A stretch of 64,000 nucleotides of DNA from Humulus lupulus (Eukaryota > Streptophyta > Magnoliopsida > Rosales > Cannabaceae): NCBI RefSeq assembly GCF_963169125.1, contig NC_084802.1, positions 26,665,107 to 26,729,106 on the forward strand, given 5' to 3'. The notes beneath the pieces were generated by a model that searched no databases, had not been told where the DNA came from, and worked only from the letters and a program-made list of their open reading frames with translations. Within the stretch, counting starts at the first letter, position 1, and every line of letters starts with the position of its first letter. Below, one piece after another: positions 11,848-24,153 of the stretch. Made by a program: the position numbers and the translations under genes.

Positions 11848-13816
11848 AACTCAGAACATGCGTCGAATCTGACACATACTTCCGGAGCATGGATACATGG
11901 AAAACATCATGAACCCCTGATAAAGCTGGAGGCATCGCTAGTCTATAAGCTACCTCTCCAACCCTTTCCAAAATCTCGAAGGGGCACACAAACCTAGGGC
12001 TCAGCTTGGCCCGAACACCAAACCGTTTCACACCCCTCAAAGGTGAAACCCTCAGAAACACATGATCACCAACCTGAAATTCCATGAATAACTCTTCTGA
12101 CGACTCTGGGAGGCGAGCATTCGCGCTCTAATCTTCTCAATCACCTCATTGGTCCTCTGAACCATCTTTGGACCCAGATATCTCCTCTCACCTATCTCAT
12201 CCCAATGGATAGGTGATCTACACTTCCTTCCATAAAGCATCTCATACGGAGCCACTCCGATGGTCACCTGATAACTATTGTTGTAAGAGAACTCGATCAA
12301 AGGGAGATACTTACTCCATGATCCCCCAAAATCTAGCACACAGGCTCATAACATATCCTCCAATATTTGAATCGTCCTCTAAGACTGTACATCTATCTGA
12401 GGATGATAAGCGGTACTAAACTGCAACTGCGTGCCCATAGCCTTCTGCAGACTCTCCAAAAACTTGGAAGTGAAGGTGGGGTCTCTGTCGAATACTATCG
12501 ACCTCGGAACCCCATGAAGTCGAACAATCTCCTTCACATATAACTCAGCATACTGCTCCACAGTATAAGTTGCCCTAACAAGCAAAAAAAGTGGGCGGAC
12601 TTGGTATACCTATCTACAATCACCCACACCAAGTCATATTGTCCCACGGTCCTCGGCAAACCAACTACAAAGTCCATGGTGATATCTTCCCACTTCCATT
12701 CTGGGATCCCCAGAGGCTGCAACAATCCCGCTGGCCTCTGATGCTCAGCCTTGACCTGCTGACAAGTTAAACACTTGGCCACATAATCCACCACATCCCT
12801 CTTCATGCCCGACCACCAATACAAAACTCTAAAATCTTGGTACACGTTGTACCCGAGTGCAAAGAATAGGGAGTGGTATGCAATTCATCTAAGATCTCCT
12901 GCCAGATATCAGAATCCCTTGGAATGCAGATCCAACCCTTGTACTTCAGTAATCCCATCTCTGAAATAGAAAAGTCCTTAGTCACTCCGACCAAGGCATT
13001 CTCTCTGTGACCTCTCAACTGGAAATCTTTCCCCCGCGCCTCCTTGATCCTCTCAAGAAGTGTAGACTGAAGGGTGATGTTGGCCAACTGATCAACCACC
13101 AATTCTATACATGCTCTAGTCATCTCCTCAGCTAGCTTATCAGATATCTCTCTCGAACTAAACAACTGTCTTGGGCCTTTCTGACTCAATGCATCAGCCA
13201 CCACATTAGCCTTCCCAAGATGGTATAGGATATCACAATCGTAATCCTTAACCAACTCCAGCCACCACCTCTGGCGCATGTTCAGCTCCTTCTGAGTAAA
13301 GAAATACTTCAGGCTCTTATGGTCGGTGTATATCTCGCACCTCTCACCATAGAGATAATGTCTCCAAATCTTAAGTGCGAACACCACCGCTGCCAACTCC
13401 AAATCATGAGTGGGATATCTCTGCTCATACTCCTTTAATTGTCTCGATGCATAGGCTATCACCTTACCAGCTTGCATCAGCACACACCCCAAACCCTGTT
13501 TGGACGCATCACAATAAACCACAAAATTTTCATTGTCTGTCGGCAAACTTAGCACTGGCGCGGTGATCAATCGTCGCTTCAACTCCTTAAAACTATTCTC
13601 ACATTTATCCGTCCAAACATACCTTGTCTTCTTCTTTGTTAATTCTGTCAAAGGCATAGCTATTCTGGAGAACCCCTCTACGAACCGCCGATAGTACCCC
13701 GCTAAGCCCAAAAAGCTTCTCACATCAGGAACATTGCTCGGTCTAGGCCAATCTCTGACTGCCTCAATCTTACTTGGGTCAACCAAAATCCCCTCCTTAC
13801 TGACAATATGGCCCAA
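11654..13816 (-). pseudogene. Element G pol 3' half: RNase H, integrase, chromodomain-like tail
   Basis: Minus strand. The piece 13816-12803 runs from the RT thumb ('[20 protein letters not shown]') through RNase H ([32 protein letters not shown]) to the start of the integrase zinc domain. Piece 12845-12534 has '[16 protein letters not shown]' and [10 protein letters not shown], with the first catalytic aspartate. Piece 12585-12379 holds VFDRDPTF with the second aspartate (usual SDRDP). Piece 12339-12052 has '[20 protein letters not shown]'. Piece 12085-11654 ends with the GPF/Y-like motif (RFVCPFEIL, G to C) and VKVLWRNNKVEEATWELE...YPELF, the chromodomain-like tail typical of Tekay/Del elements. 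Several frameshifts break it. Confidence 0.93.
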
Positions 13817-15011
13817 AAATGTAACTTGTGGTAACTAGAACTCACACTTACTAAACTTAGCATATAACTTATGCTCCCTCAACCGCTGTAGAACTAGCCG
13901 CTGATGCTGCTCGTGCTCTGTCTCTGACTGAGAATATACCAAGATGTCATCAATGAACACAATCACAAACTTATCCAGATAATCCTTGAAAACCTCATTC
14001 ATCATGTCCATGAAGGCTGCTGGGGCATTGGTTAATCCAAAGGACATAACCAGGAATTCATAGTGTCCATACCTCGTTCAGAAAGCGGTCTTTGGTATGT
14101 CCTCCTCTTTAATCCTTAACTGATGGTAACCTGATCGGAGGTCTATCTTAGAAAACACTGTTCTTCCCTATAACTGATCAAATAATTCGTTGATCCTAGG
14201 CAGTGGATACTTGTTCTTAATGGTAAACTTATTTAGCTCCCTGTAATCAATACACATCCTAAGGGATCCATCTTTCTTCTTTACAATCAACACTGGAGCG
14301 CCCCATGGTGAGAAAATCGGTCTGATGAACCCCAAATCAAGTAACTCCTGCAGTTGAATCTTCAACTCCTTCAATTCTACTGGAGCCATTCTGTAAGGTG
14401 TCCTAGATACCGGCTCCGCTCCTGGTACCAACTCTATAACAAAGTCAATCTCCCGCTGCGGCAACAACCCTGGAAAATCTATCGGAAACAAATCCAGAAA
14501 CTCACACACCAATCTATTCTCACCCGGTCCAACCGACACCCCCTAGAGGTATCCATAACGCTTGCTAGAAATCCCATGCAACCTTCCTACATCAGGTCTC
14601 TAGCCTTTAATGTTGAAATCACTGGTACTCGCAGTCCACTAACCGTCACCACAAACACAAAGGGTACCTCCCCTTCCAGTTTGAAAGTCACCATTTTGCG
14701 CTTGCAGTCAATCGTTGCCCCATACTTCGATAACCAATCCATCCCTAAAATCATATCAAAGTCGTCCATCTCTAACTCAATCAAATCAACAGACAGTTCT
14801 CTATCATCTACCTCTACTGGCATTGCTCTAATCCATTTCCTAGAGACAACCAGTTCTCCTGTTGGCAACAAAGTCTGAAATCCCCTAGCATACACACCAC
14901 TAGGTCTACAAAGATGATCTATCACTCTAGCAGATACAAATGAATGGGTAGCCCCTGAATCAAACAATGCAGTATACAAAGAACCAGCGCTAGAGGGCTA
15001 GCCTCCGCCTC
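13817..15011 (-). pseudogene. Element G protease and reverse transcriptase, broken
   Basis: Minus strand. Protease at 14979-14587 keeps the active site as [12 protein letters not shown] (D-S-G). RT follows in two open pieces: 14539-14168 with [20 protein letters not shown], '[18 protein letters not shown]' and [13 protein letters not shown], then 14047-13835 with [17 protein letters not shown] and an intact FIDD catalytic box. Stops lie near 14164, 14078 and 13833 and near 14543. It is cut at 15011 by the LTR of element E, so gag and the 5' LTR are missing here. 'gcctc' at 15007-15011 is the candidate insertion site of E. Confidence 0.92.
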
Positions 15012-17351
15012 TGTAACGCCCTGGATAGCCAAGACCGCTACACTGTGTATTTGTAAAGTGCAGGACTTGCTAATCAAGTCATTAATTTAAAAATGTGTCA
15101 TTAGTTTAAGTGTTCTAGGGTTAAAAGACATTTTTGGCCTCAAAAGATACACTTTATATGTTATAAACAGTTTATAGAAGGGATCCCCAAAAGATCAGTG
15201 TTTAAAGGCTGGTTTGCAAAATTCAACAGTTAAAGGTATACATTAGCCATACTAAGGCAAAATACAAGGTTCTGGTCCTATTTTCCCTGTAACCTCCTCA
15301 ACCGTGGCGGCTGAGCGGCCTGCCATGTACATTCTCCCTGCAAAGCTCTCCAATCAAGGCTGATCGATCTTGCCTTTGCCTTTACTTGCACCACGCAACA
15401 CTCGTGAGCCGAGGCCCAGCAAGAAAACAACATACACAACATATATAACAATCTTAAACATGTATTCTAGTAAGCATGTTCAATTATTCAATCCATAGCA
15501 AATAAGCATACTCCAGGGTACAAACAACCTCATCCACAATTAGATCATACAACAATCTCATCTATAGCTAAGTACAACATCCAATATACACAAATACTAG
15601 GGCCGACACCTTAGGCTGCACCCCCTGTTTAACCCACTGACTCCGGCCCGCTTAAACCGAGCTTAGTGCATAATAAGTTGTCCTCGGATACCAGTGTCCG
15701 AGCCGTGCCAATTGCACAAGTTAACTGTTGCACGCTTAGGCCATTGGTTTACAATTTACATGGCATAATACCATTCCTTTAGTCATATATGTATCAGGGG
15801 AGCCCTTAGTCCCGCTCAAATATTCAACCGAGTGTAGTTTTCTTACCTTTAATCTTTTCGGTTTTTTATTATGAGCAACGCCCCTCAAGCACGATCCGAT
15901 CCCGAGCCTAAGCCTTTATCACCTAGTCACAACCAAAGTATAGGGTCTCATTAAAACTCAAATTAGGGTTTCCGATCACAAAACTAACTCCCAAGAATTC
16001 AAATTCCACCAAGCATGGTGGTGGAACCAATCCCGAGCAAACTAGACCACATCCCCAAGCCTAAAATCCTCAAAAGTTCAATTGCACAATCAAGGGCTGC
16101 GGCCCTTGGAGCTTAGCCGTGGCCCTAGCCCCAAAACAGAACCAAGGACCAACCTGGGCAAGGACACGCACCGTGGCCCTTGCTTTGGGCACCGCGTCGC
16201 CCACCCTTGGCCGAGCCTCCTTGGCTTTTCTTCATCCTAGGGCTGCAGCACTCTAGAACAGAGCCGCAGCCCTTCCCTTCGTGCCCAGAAAGCCCACCAT
16301 TCTAAGGCTCAAAACCTCATCCAAAACCACCCCTAAGCTCCCTACTTCAACACCCAACATTACCAAAGCCTACAAACCAACTTAAGCCACACAATTCAAC
16401 AGAAAAACCAGCCCAACACACACTAGAATTCTCTTTTTAATCTCTGAAACCCAAGAACTCAAACACCCAAAACTAACCAGCCAAGAACTCAAATTCAAAC
16501 CTCTAATTCATGGAGTAAAGCTTACCTTAATAACAGAACCTTTCCTCTAGCCAAAGTCCAACTGATTCCCAAATTTTCTAGCTCAATTCCACCCTAATCA
16601 ATATTTGGACAGCACCTCAATAACCAATTGATACACAAGGTTAAACTTCAAAAAAACACATGGATTACCCTTACCTTAGTCTTGATTTAGTCATGGATTT
16701 TTCACTGAGCTAAGCCTCAAGTTTACCCCTAAATTCCTCTGAGTTCCCAACAATCTACAACTCCAACTTCTCAAGAATTTTCCCCTGTTTTTCCCCTTGA
16801 GTTTCTCTTGAATGTTCCTTGAGAGAGAAGACTAAACTGAAGGAAGAAAAATAAGGCCGGTTTATCTTTTTCCTAAAGGCTTCCTAGCTTTTGTCCCACT
16901 CATTAAGTTAATCCCAAGGCTCGGGGTGCTGGAACTGTCCCCGAGGACAAAACGGTAAAATCCCCCAATATTCCCACCTAGACATCCTAACCTCAAATAT
17001 ATCTCCATATATTTATTTTCATAACCCGATAGTCCAAAAAGCTACCCGATACCTAAAGTACCCCTAACTTGTCCATAGTCATATCTTAAGTCCCGTTGTG
17101 ACTTTTCCGGCTATCTGACCCTAGGATCGTCTCTAGTTGCGCTTTATGAACCTACCCACATAATAATGTGGTTCTCACATATATCACATAAATATTTCAT
17201 ATTATCACATAATATCATTAATTATCATATAAGCATCATCAATCACATATTCACACATTTAAGTCAATAATATTCACTCTAATCCCATTTATGCCCTCCC
17301 GGCACACTAATCAAGGCCCTTAAGCCTTAATAGCGAATTTGGGTCGTTACA
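15012..17351 (-). mobile_element. 3' LTR of element E (minus strand)
   Basis: A 2340-bp reverse LTR beginning TGTAACGCCCTGGATAGCC and ending 'gggtcgttaca', followed at once by the reversed polypurine tract. It is closely related to the LTR at 5171-7486 along its whole length (same blocks near 15300 'aaccgtggcggctgagcgg', 15640 'actccggcccgcttaaacc' and 16920 'ctcggggtgctgg'). It interrupts element G's protease/gag border. Antisense ORFs inside it are not considered genes. Confidence 0.9.
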
Positions 17352-20065
17352 ACTATCCCCTCCTAATGAGAATTTCGTCTTCGAAATTTACCTGAATAGC
17401 TCGGGATACTGATCTCGCATCGCTGTCTGTAATTCCCAGGTCGCTTCCTCGACCTTGCTATTCCTCCATAATACTTTCACTAACGGAATCGTCTTATTCC
17501 GTAAGACTTTGTCCTTCTGCTCCAAAATCTGAACTGGTCGCTCCTCATAGGAAAAATCTGTCTGCAATTCTAAATCCTCGTACTTCAGCACATGCATCAC
17601 ATCAGAAACATACTTCCGCAACATAGAGACATGGAACACATTATGAACTCCTGATAGCGATGGTGGCAAGGCCAGCCTATAAGACACCTGCCCAATCCTC
17701 TCTAGGATCTCAAAAGGTCCAACAAACCGAGGGCTCAACTTTCCCTTCACTCCAAACCTCCTCACACCCCTCAATGGTGAAACTCGCAGAAACACGTAGT
17801 CCCCAACCTGGAACTCCACGTTCCTATGCTTAGGATCAGCGTAGCTTTTCTGTCTACTCTGCGAAGCAAGCATTCTAGCTCGAATCTTTTCAATAGCCTC
17901 AGTAGTCTTCTGAACCATATCCGGCCCCAAATATCTTCTCTGACCCATCTCATCCTAGTGAATGGGCGATCTGCACTTCCTTCCATATAACATCTCATAA
18001 GGAGCCACTCCAATCATGGACTGATAACTATTGTTATATGAAAACTCGATCAATGGGAAATACTTAATCCACGAACCCTCAAAATCAATCACACATGCCC
18101 TAAGCATGTCCTCCAATACCTGAATCATCCTCTCTGATTGTCCATCAGTCTGAGGATGAAAAGTTGTGCTAAAATTTAGCTGAGTCCCCATGGCTCTCTG
18201 CAGAGCTCCCCAGATCTTGGAGGTAAAGATAGGATCTCGATCAGATACTATAGACTTTGGAACCCCATGGAGACGAACTATCTCCCTCACATACAGCTCT
18301 GCATACTGTTCCACTGTTTAAGTTGACCTCACTGGTAGAAAATGAGCTGACTTGGTGTATCTGTCCACTATCACCCACACGGAGTCATGAAGTCCAACTG
18401 TCCTAGGTAATCCTCCCATGAAATCCATCGTAATATCCTCCCATTTCCATTCTGGGATACTCAAAGGCTGAAGCAATCCCGCTGGTTGATGATGCTCAGC
18501 CTTAACCTGCTGACATGTCAAACATCTAGACACATACTCAACCACATCCTTCTTCATCCCGGGCCACCAATATAATGTCCGTAGATCCTGATACATCTTT
18601 GTGGTACCCGGATGAAGTGAGTATGGTGTAGTGTGAGACTCAGCCAATATCTCATGTCTAATCCCCTCATCTGCCGGAACACATACCCGTCCCTGATATT
18701 GGAGCAAACCTGTCTCAAAAACTGCATAATCCTTAGCTGTCCCCACTAAAGCATGCTGCCTAACTTCCTGCAACTGTACATCCACTAACTGACCCTCCTT
18801 GATCCGCTCTAACAGGGTCGACTGCAAAGTGATATTGGCTAACTGGCCTACCACCAGTTCTATCTTTGCCCTGACTATCTCATCAGCTAATTCCCTCAAG
18901 ATCTGGGTGGAGCTATACAACTGTCCTGGGCCCCTCCGGCTCAACGCATCTGCCACTACGTTGGCTTTCCCAAGGTGGTAAAGGATGTCACAGTCATAAT
19001 CCTTAACCAACTCCAACCAATGCCTCTGCCTCATATTTAGATCCTTCTGGTGAAGAAATACTCCAGACTCTTATGATCAGTGTATATCTCACACTTCTCT
19101 CCATACAGGTAATGACGCCACACCTTTAGTGCGAATACCAATGCAGCTAGCTCCAAATCGTGAGTCGAATACCGCTGCTCATACTCCTTCAGCTGCCGAG
19201 ATGCATAGGCTATAACTTTCTCATTCTGCATCAGTACGCAGCCTAAACCTATTTTCGACGCATCACAATAGACCACAAACTTTCCTTCCTCCGAAGGAAG
19301 ACTCAACACAGGTGCAGAAATAAGTCGTCGCTTCAATTCTTGGAAGCTGTTCTCACACTTCTCTGACTAGACGAACTTCTGATTCTTCCTTGTCAATTCT
19401 ATCGTCGGTGAAGAAATCTTTGAGAACCCCTCTACAAACCGCCTGTAGTAACCAGCCAACCCAAGAAAACTCCGCACCTCCGAGGCATTCCTCAGCCTCG
19501 GCCAATCCCTAACTGCTTTTACCTTGGACGGATCCACCTTAATCCCTTCTGCCCTAACTATATGTCCAAGAAAAGTCACCTCTGGTAGCCAGAACTCACA
19601 CTTCTTAAACTTGGCGTATAACTGATGCTCCCTCAACCTATGTAGAACCTGTCGGAGATGCTGCTCATGCTCTGCCTCTGAATTGGAATATACCAAAATG
19701 TCGTCGATGAAGACTATAACGAACTGATCCAAGAAGTCCTTGAACACCCTGTTCATTAAGTCCATAAAGGCTGTTGGGGCATTGGTCAGACCAAAAAACA
19801 TGACCAAGAACTCATAATGCCCATAACACGTCCGGAAGGCCGTCTTCGGTATATCCTCATCCTTGATCCTTAGATGGTGATAACCAGATCGAAGATCAAT
19901 CTTTGAGAACACCGTCTTACCCTGCAGCTGATCAAACAAGTCATCAATCCTTGGTAGTGGGTACTTATTCTTAATAGTCAACTTGATCAATTCTTTGTAA
20001 TCTATGCACATCCTCAAAGTCCCATCTTTCTTCTTAACAAACAACACTGGAGCGCCCCATGGAGA
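17352..20065 (-). pseudogene. Element E pol remnant: RT, RNase H, integrase, chromodomain-like tail
   Basis: The best-kept minus-strand polyprotein. RT (20060-19367) has [16 protein letters not shown], '[19 protein letters not shown]', [10 protein letters not shown] and FIDDILVYS with the catalytic aspartates. RNase H (19336-19037) has [15 protein letters not shown]. 19034-18318 continues to the HHCC zinc domain ([23 protein letters not shown]) and TMDFMGGLPRT. 18314-17955 holds [21 protein letters not shown] and [16 protein letters not shown], completing the D,D,E triad. 17948-17388 has RFVGPFEIL and VKVLWRNSKVEEATWELQ. Breaks: stop at 19364-19366, frameshift near 19036, stops at 18315 and 17952. 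Everything upstream of 'GAPVLF' is missing because the sequence switches to an LTR fragment at 20065. Confidence 0.95.
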
Positions 20066-20281
20066 ATAATACAACCATCTCCCAAAATCACTGGCTGTGG
20101 CAGCTAGGCAGGCCAAACATGTACGCACCGCTTCACGCTCTTCGTACTCATGGTTGGTCGACTTTCCCCTTCCCTTATCTGCACCACAGAGCACCCATGA
20201 GCCGAAGCCCAGCAAGAAAACCCTCACAAGCAGGAACATATGCATAACAAACACATAGCATATAAACAGGCCATCAATAGG
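20066..20281 (-). mobile_element. Orphan LTR fragment, G subfamily
   Basis: 216 bp matching the segment 9194-9410 of the G LTR ('taatacaacc...ccatcaatagg') with few differences. It includes the 'ctgcaccacagagcaccca' block, and both borders are internal to the LTR. It is fused on the left to E's RT and on the right to D's protease. It could be what is left of G's own 5' LTR after a deletion that removed E's 5' part and G's gag. Confidence 0.85.
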
Positions 20282-21822
20282 TTTGTGACAGAATTGCATT
20301 CGTGCGAAGCAGTCCTATCATCACGGATAGTACGAGGCGTACCGATCAAAATTGAGGATGTAGAACTAGAAGGAGACCTGATAGAACTAGAGATCAAAGA
20401 CTTCGACGTAATACTGGGCATGGATTGGCTAGCAAGGAATGGTGCAACCATCAACTGTAGACATAAGCAAGTGACGTTCGAAACTGTTGACGGTCAAAAA
20501 CTATGTTTTATGGGAAAGGTTTCAGGACTACAAACACCACTTATCTCATCTCTCAAAGCTCAGAGAATGATAGAGAAAGGATGTCACGCATTCTTAGCCA
20601 GTGTTACGGATGTGGTAAAGGAAACACCACTAAAGTTTGGAGACATCCGCATTATAAAGGAATTCCCAAAAATATTTCCTGACGACTTACCAGGGCTGCC
20701 GCCAACTCGAGAAATTGACTTCACAATCGAACTAGCACCGGAAAATGAGCCTATCTCAAAGGCACCATACCGGATGACACCTACCGAACTCAAGGAGTTA
20801 AAGACGCAGCTACAAGAACTCTTAGACTTGGGTTTCATTAGACCAAGACATTCATCGTGGGGAGCACCGGTTCTATTTGTGAAGAAGAAAGACGGAAGCA
20901 TGCGCATGTGTATAGATTATCGCAAGCTAAATAAAGTGACGATTGAGAACAAAAATCTGCTACCCCAGATTGATGACTTGTTTGATCAACTCCGAGGAGT
21001 GACCATATTTTCTAAGATTGATCTACGGTCCGGGTATCACCAACTCAAGGTACGGGAAAAGGATATTCCCAAGACAACTTTTAGAACTTGATATGGACCT
21101 TACGAGTTTCTAGTTATGTCGTTTGGTCTTACCAACGCTCCAGCCGCATTTATGGATTTAATGAATTTGGTCTTCAAGGAGTATTTGTAAAAATTTGTCG
21201 TAGTGTTCATCGACGATATTTTGGTGTACTCCAAAGATGAAGTCAAGCACGAGGAATATTTAAGAATGACCATGTTGCGACTGAAGGAGCATCAACTTTA
21301 TGCCAAGTTTAATAAGTGTGAATATTTTCTTTCACAAGTAGCATTCCTCGTCCACATAGTATCCAAGGATGGAGTTTCTGTAGACCCAGCTAAGGTAGAG
21401 GCTGTGAAGGATTGGCCAAGACCTAAGAATGCGTCAGAGGTCAGAATTTTTCTCGGGTTAGCAGGCTATTATCAAAGGTTTGTAGAAGGCTTTTCTAAGA
21501 TAGCCACTCCGCTTACCAACCTGACCCGGAAACAACAAAGTTCAACTAGACGGATATATGTGAAGAGAGCTTCCAATTGCTCAAGGATAAGTTATGCTCA
21601 GCACCAGTACTTTGTGTACCAACACCCAATGACAAGTTTGCAGTATGCTGTGATGCGTTGAAGCAAGGTTTGGGTTGTGTGCTGATGCAAAATGACAAAG
21701 TGATAGCCTACGCCTCAAGGCAGCTGATGGAATACGAGCAACACTATCCAACACATGATATGGAGTTTGCAGCGGTGGTCTTCGCATTGAAAATTTGGGG
21801 CCACTATCTTTATGGAGAATAG
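20282..21822 (+). pseudogene. Element D protease (partial), RT and RNase H (start)
   Basis: Plus-strand Tekay-type pol, missing the protease active site: the first readable part corresponds to the protease C-terminal half ('[20 protein letters not shown]'). RT is good: [19 protein letters not shown], '[18 protein letters not shown]', [17 protein letters not shown] and FIDDILVYS at about 21206-21235. RNase H starts at 21577 with [17 protein letters not shown]. Breaks: TGA at 21089 (probable CGA to TGA), TAA at 21188, a frameshift near 21530-21577, TAG at 21820. The ATG at 20240 lies in the foreign LTR fragment and is not the real start. Confidence 0.93.
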
Positions 21823-23532
21823 TGTGAGATTTATACGGACCACAAGAGCTTAAAGTATTTCTTCACACAGAAGGAGCTCAACATGAGGCAGCGCAGGTGG
21901 TTAGAACTAGTAAAGGATTATGACTATGAAATCCTTTACCATCCAAGAAAAGCAAGCGTAGTTGCTAATGCGCTAAGCAGAAAGAGTTACAGAAATCTAG
22001 CAACGTTATCCAGAATAGAAAAGTCGCTTCAACAAGAGTTGATCAATGCCGGAATAGAAGTATTCATTGGTCAACTGGCTAACTTGTCCATCCATTCAAG
22101 TCTGTTAGAAGATATACAGATCGGGCAAGGGCATGACGACACATTAGTATCTCACATAGTTGCAGTCAAAGAAGGCAAGACCACAAATTTCTCTATATCT
22201 GGACAGGGGTTCTTGAGATATAAGGGACGGGTATGCATGTCGAATGACTGTGGAATTAAGATGAAGATTTTAGAAGAAGCACAAAATACCCCATACTCAG
22301 TTCACCCAGGGTTGACCAAGATGACTCACGACCTTAAGGCACTATATTGGTGGCCAGGAATGAAGAAAGACGTAGCAGAATGTGTGTCTAAATGCTTAGT
22401 ATGCCAGCAAGTAATGGCGGAACATCAGCAACCTGCAGGCTTATTGCAACCGCTTAGTATTCCATAATGGAAGTGGGAAGACATAGCCATGGACTTCGTG
22501 ACAGGATTACCACGAACAAATAAGCAGCACGACTTGGCTTTGGTAGTAGTAGATAGACTAACCAAGTCAGCTCACTTCCTGCCTGTCAAGACTACGTACA
22601 TAGCAGACCAGTATGCAGACATCTATGTTCAAGAAATAGTACAACTGCATGGAATCCCTAAAACCATAGTATCCGATAGAGGATTGGTGTTTACATCGAG
22701 ATTTTGGGGAAGCTTGGAGCAAGCCATGGGTACCAAGTTAAGTCAAAGCATGGCATTTCATCCTCAGATTGATGGTCAGTCCGAGCGTACCATACAAATT
22801 TTAGAAGATATGTTGCACACTTGTGTACTCGATTTCGGAGGATCGTGGAGTAAGCATTTGCCACTTATAGAGTTCTCCTACAACAATAGCTACCAATCAA
22901 CGATCGGGATGGCACCCTATGAGTTACTTTATCGAAGGAGGTGTCAATCGCCATTACATTGGGATGAGGTAGGAGAAATGCAACTTCTTGGACTCGAAGC
23001 TGTTAGAGAGGCTCAAAATGCAGTGGCGCTGATTAGGAAGTGTATGTTCGCTGCTCAGAGCCGACAAAAAAGTTATGCGGATGCCAAGCGGCGAGATGTG
23101 GAATTCAAAGTCAGAGATCAAGTCTTCTTAAAGATATCTCCTATGAAAGGAGTAAAGCGGTTTGGGAAGAAAGGCAAACTTAGTCCCCGGTTTACAGGTC
23201 ATTTTGAGATATTGGACAAGGTGGGAACAGTTGCATATAGATTAGCCCTACCGCTAGCTCTAGCAGATAGCCACAATGTATTTCACATCTCGATGCTACG
23301 TAGATATGTGTCAGACCCATCTCATGTCCTCAAGTACGATATAATAGCACTCCAGAAAGACTTGAGTTACGAGGAACGACCAGTTAGCATCATAGATAGA
23401 GGGATGAAGGAATTACGGTCTAAGAGTATTACAATAGTCAAGGTCTTATGGAGTAATAGTTCAGAATAGGAGGCAACATTGGAATTGGAGGAAGACATCT
23501 TGGCATTGTATCCAGAATTGTTTGGTAAGTGA
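21823..23532 (+). pseudogene. Element D RNase H end, integrase and chromodomain-like tail
   Basis: One plus-strand frame with three stops (21820, 22465, 23467). RNase H ends with '[17 protein letters not shown]'. The integrase zinc domain shows H (VHPGLTKM), H (MTHDL) and C..C (CLVCQQ). The catalytic core has D in MDFVTGLPRT, D in VSDRGLVFTSRFW and E in HPQIDGQSER, so the D,D,E triad is present. The GPF/Y motif reads RFTGHFEIL. The tail VKVLWSNSSE...ATLELEEDILALYPELF matches the Tekay/Del C-terminal chromodomain-like module. This is the least decayed integrase in the window. The stops at 22465 (position of a usual Glu codon) and 23467 are single base changes. Confidence 0.94.
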
Positions 23533-23551
23533 ATTTCAGGGACAAAATTCT

Positions 23552-23566
23552 TTTAAGTAGGGGAGA
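23552..23566 (+). other. Polypurine tract of element D
   Basis: AAGTAGGGGAGAATT precedes the LTR start at 23574 and follows 'gggacaaaattc', the usual untranslated link after the chromovirus stop codon. It confirms that 23574-25546 is a 3' LTR. Confidence 0.75.
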
Positions 23567-23600
23567 ATTATAGTGTCTCAGAATTTTACTTAGCTAGATA

Positions 23601-23625
23601 GTAGTAGTAGTAGTAGTAGTAGTAG
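23601..23625 (+). repeat. (GTA)n microsatellite
   Basis: Eight perfect GTA units plus one base near the 5' end of the D LTR. Confidence 0.97.
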
Positions 23626-24035
23626 CTTGTGGTATGTTAGTTTCTGTGGATTTTGGTTCAAGCCGGGACTTAGTTGGAAACTCATAGCAACAATTATGGA
23701 TTTTATAAGATTAACCTATAGTTTAGAAATATTAATTATAACATAAGGTTTAATTAATATTGTTGGTCCTAGAAATATTTTTTATTATAACCTAAGGTTT
23801 AGATAGAATTATTAAGAATGTGACACTTATCATAATCATGTTTATTAAGGATTTAAGTTTTTTTTTTTATGAATAGTTTAATTAAAAGAAAAATCAAGAA
23901 GCTCTAGAACCTTTCAGCAGTTGTTAGGATCACGTTTTACTCAGTCAAAGTTGTTTTAATTAATTTCAAAATATCTTGAAAAATGCAAAAACGTGTTTAA
24001 AATATCATCGTATGTCGATATATTGCAGCTATAGG

Positions 24036-24153
24036 GGCCGATATATCGCCTACGGGAGATACGGAAAACACGTCGACTTCGCACGAACGAAAGCATGAGG
24101 GCTCGTGATATAGGTCTAGGCAATATATCGCCCATGGTAGGCGATATATCGCC
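24036..24153. repeat. GATATATC palindrome cluster in the D LTR
   Basis: GGCCGATATATCGCC at 24036-24050, 'caatatatcgccc' at 24121 and the perfect 14-bp palindrome GGCGATATATCGCC at 24140-24153, all within 120 bp. A related 'cgatatattg' lies at 24017. It sits about 180-290 bp upstream of the LTR TATA box, so these could be transcription-factor sites of the LTR promoter. That role is inference. Confidence 0.8.

Noticed and set aside
14354..14878. 174-codon plus-strand ORF across the G protease/RT
   Set aside because: Shadow of the minus-strand protease and RT, which have clear motifs.
20240..20281. ATG at 20240 as the start of element D's polyprotein
   Set aside because: This ATG and the next 14 codons are in a foreign LTR fragment; the protease reading begins only after the junction at 20281.
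20066..20299. N-terminal 78 codons of the minus-strand frame 20299-19367 as part of E's RT protein
   Set aside because: They are LTR sequence in an accidentally open frame joined to RT.
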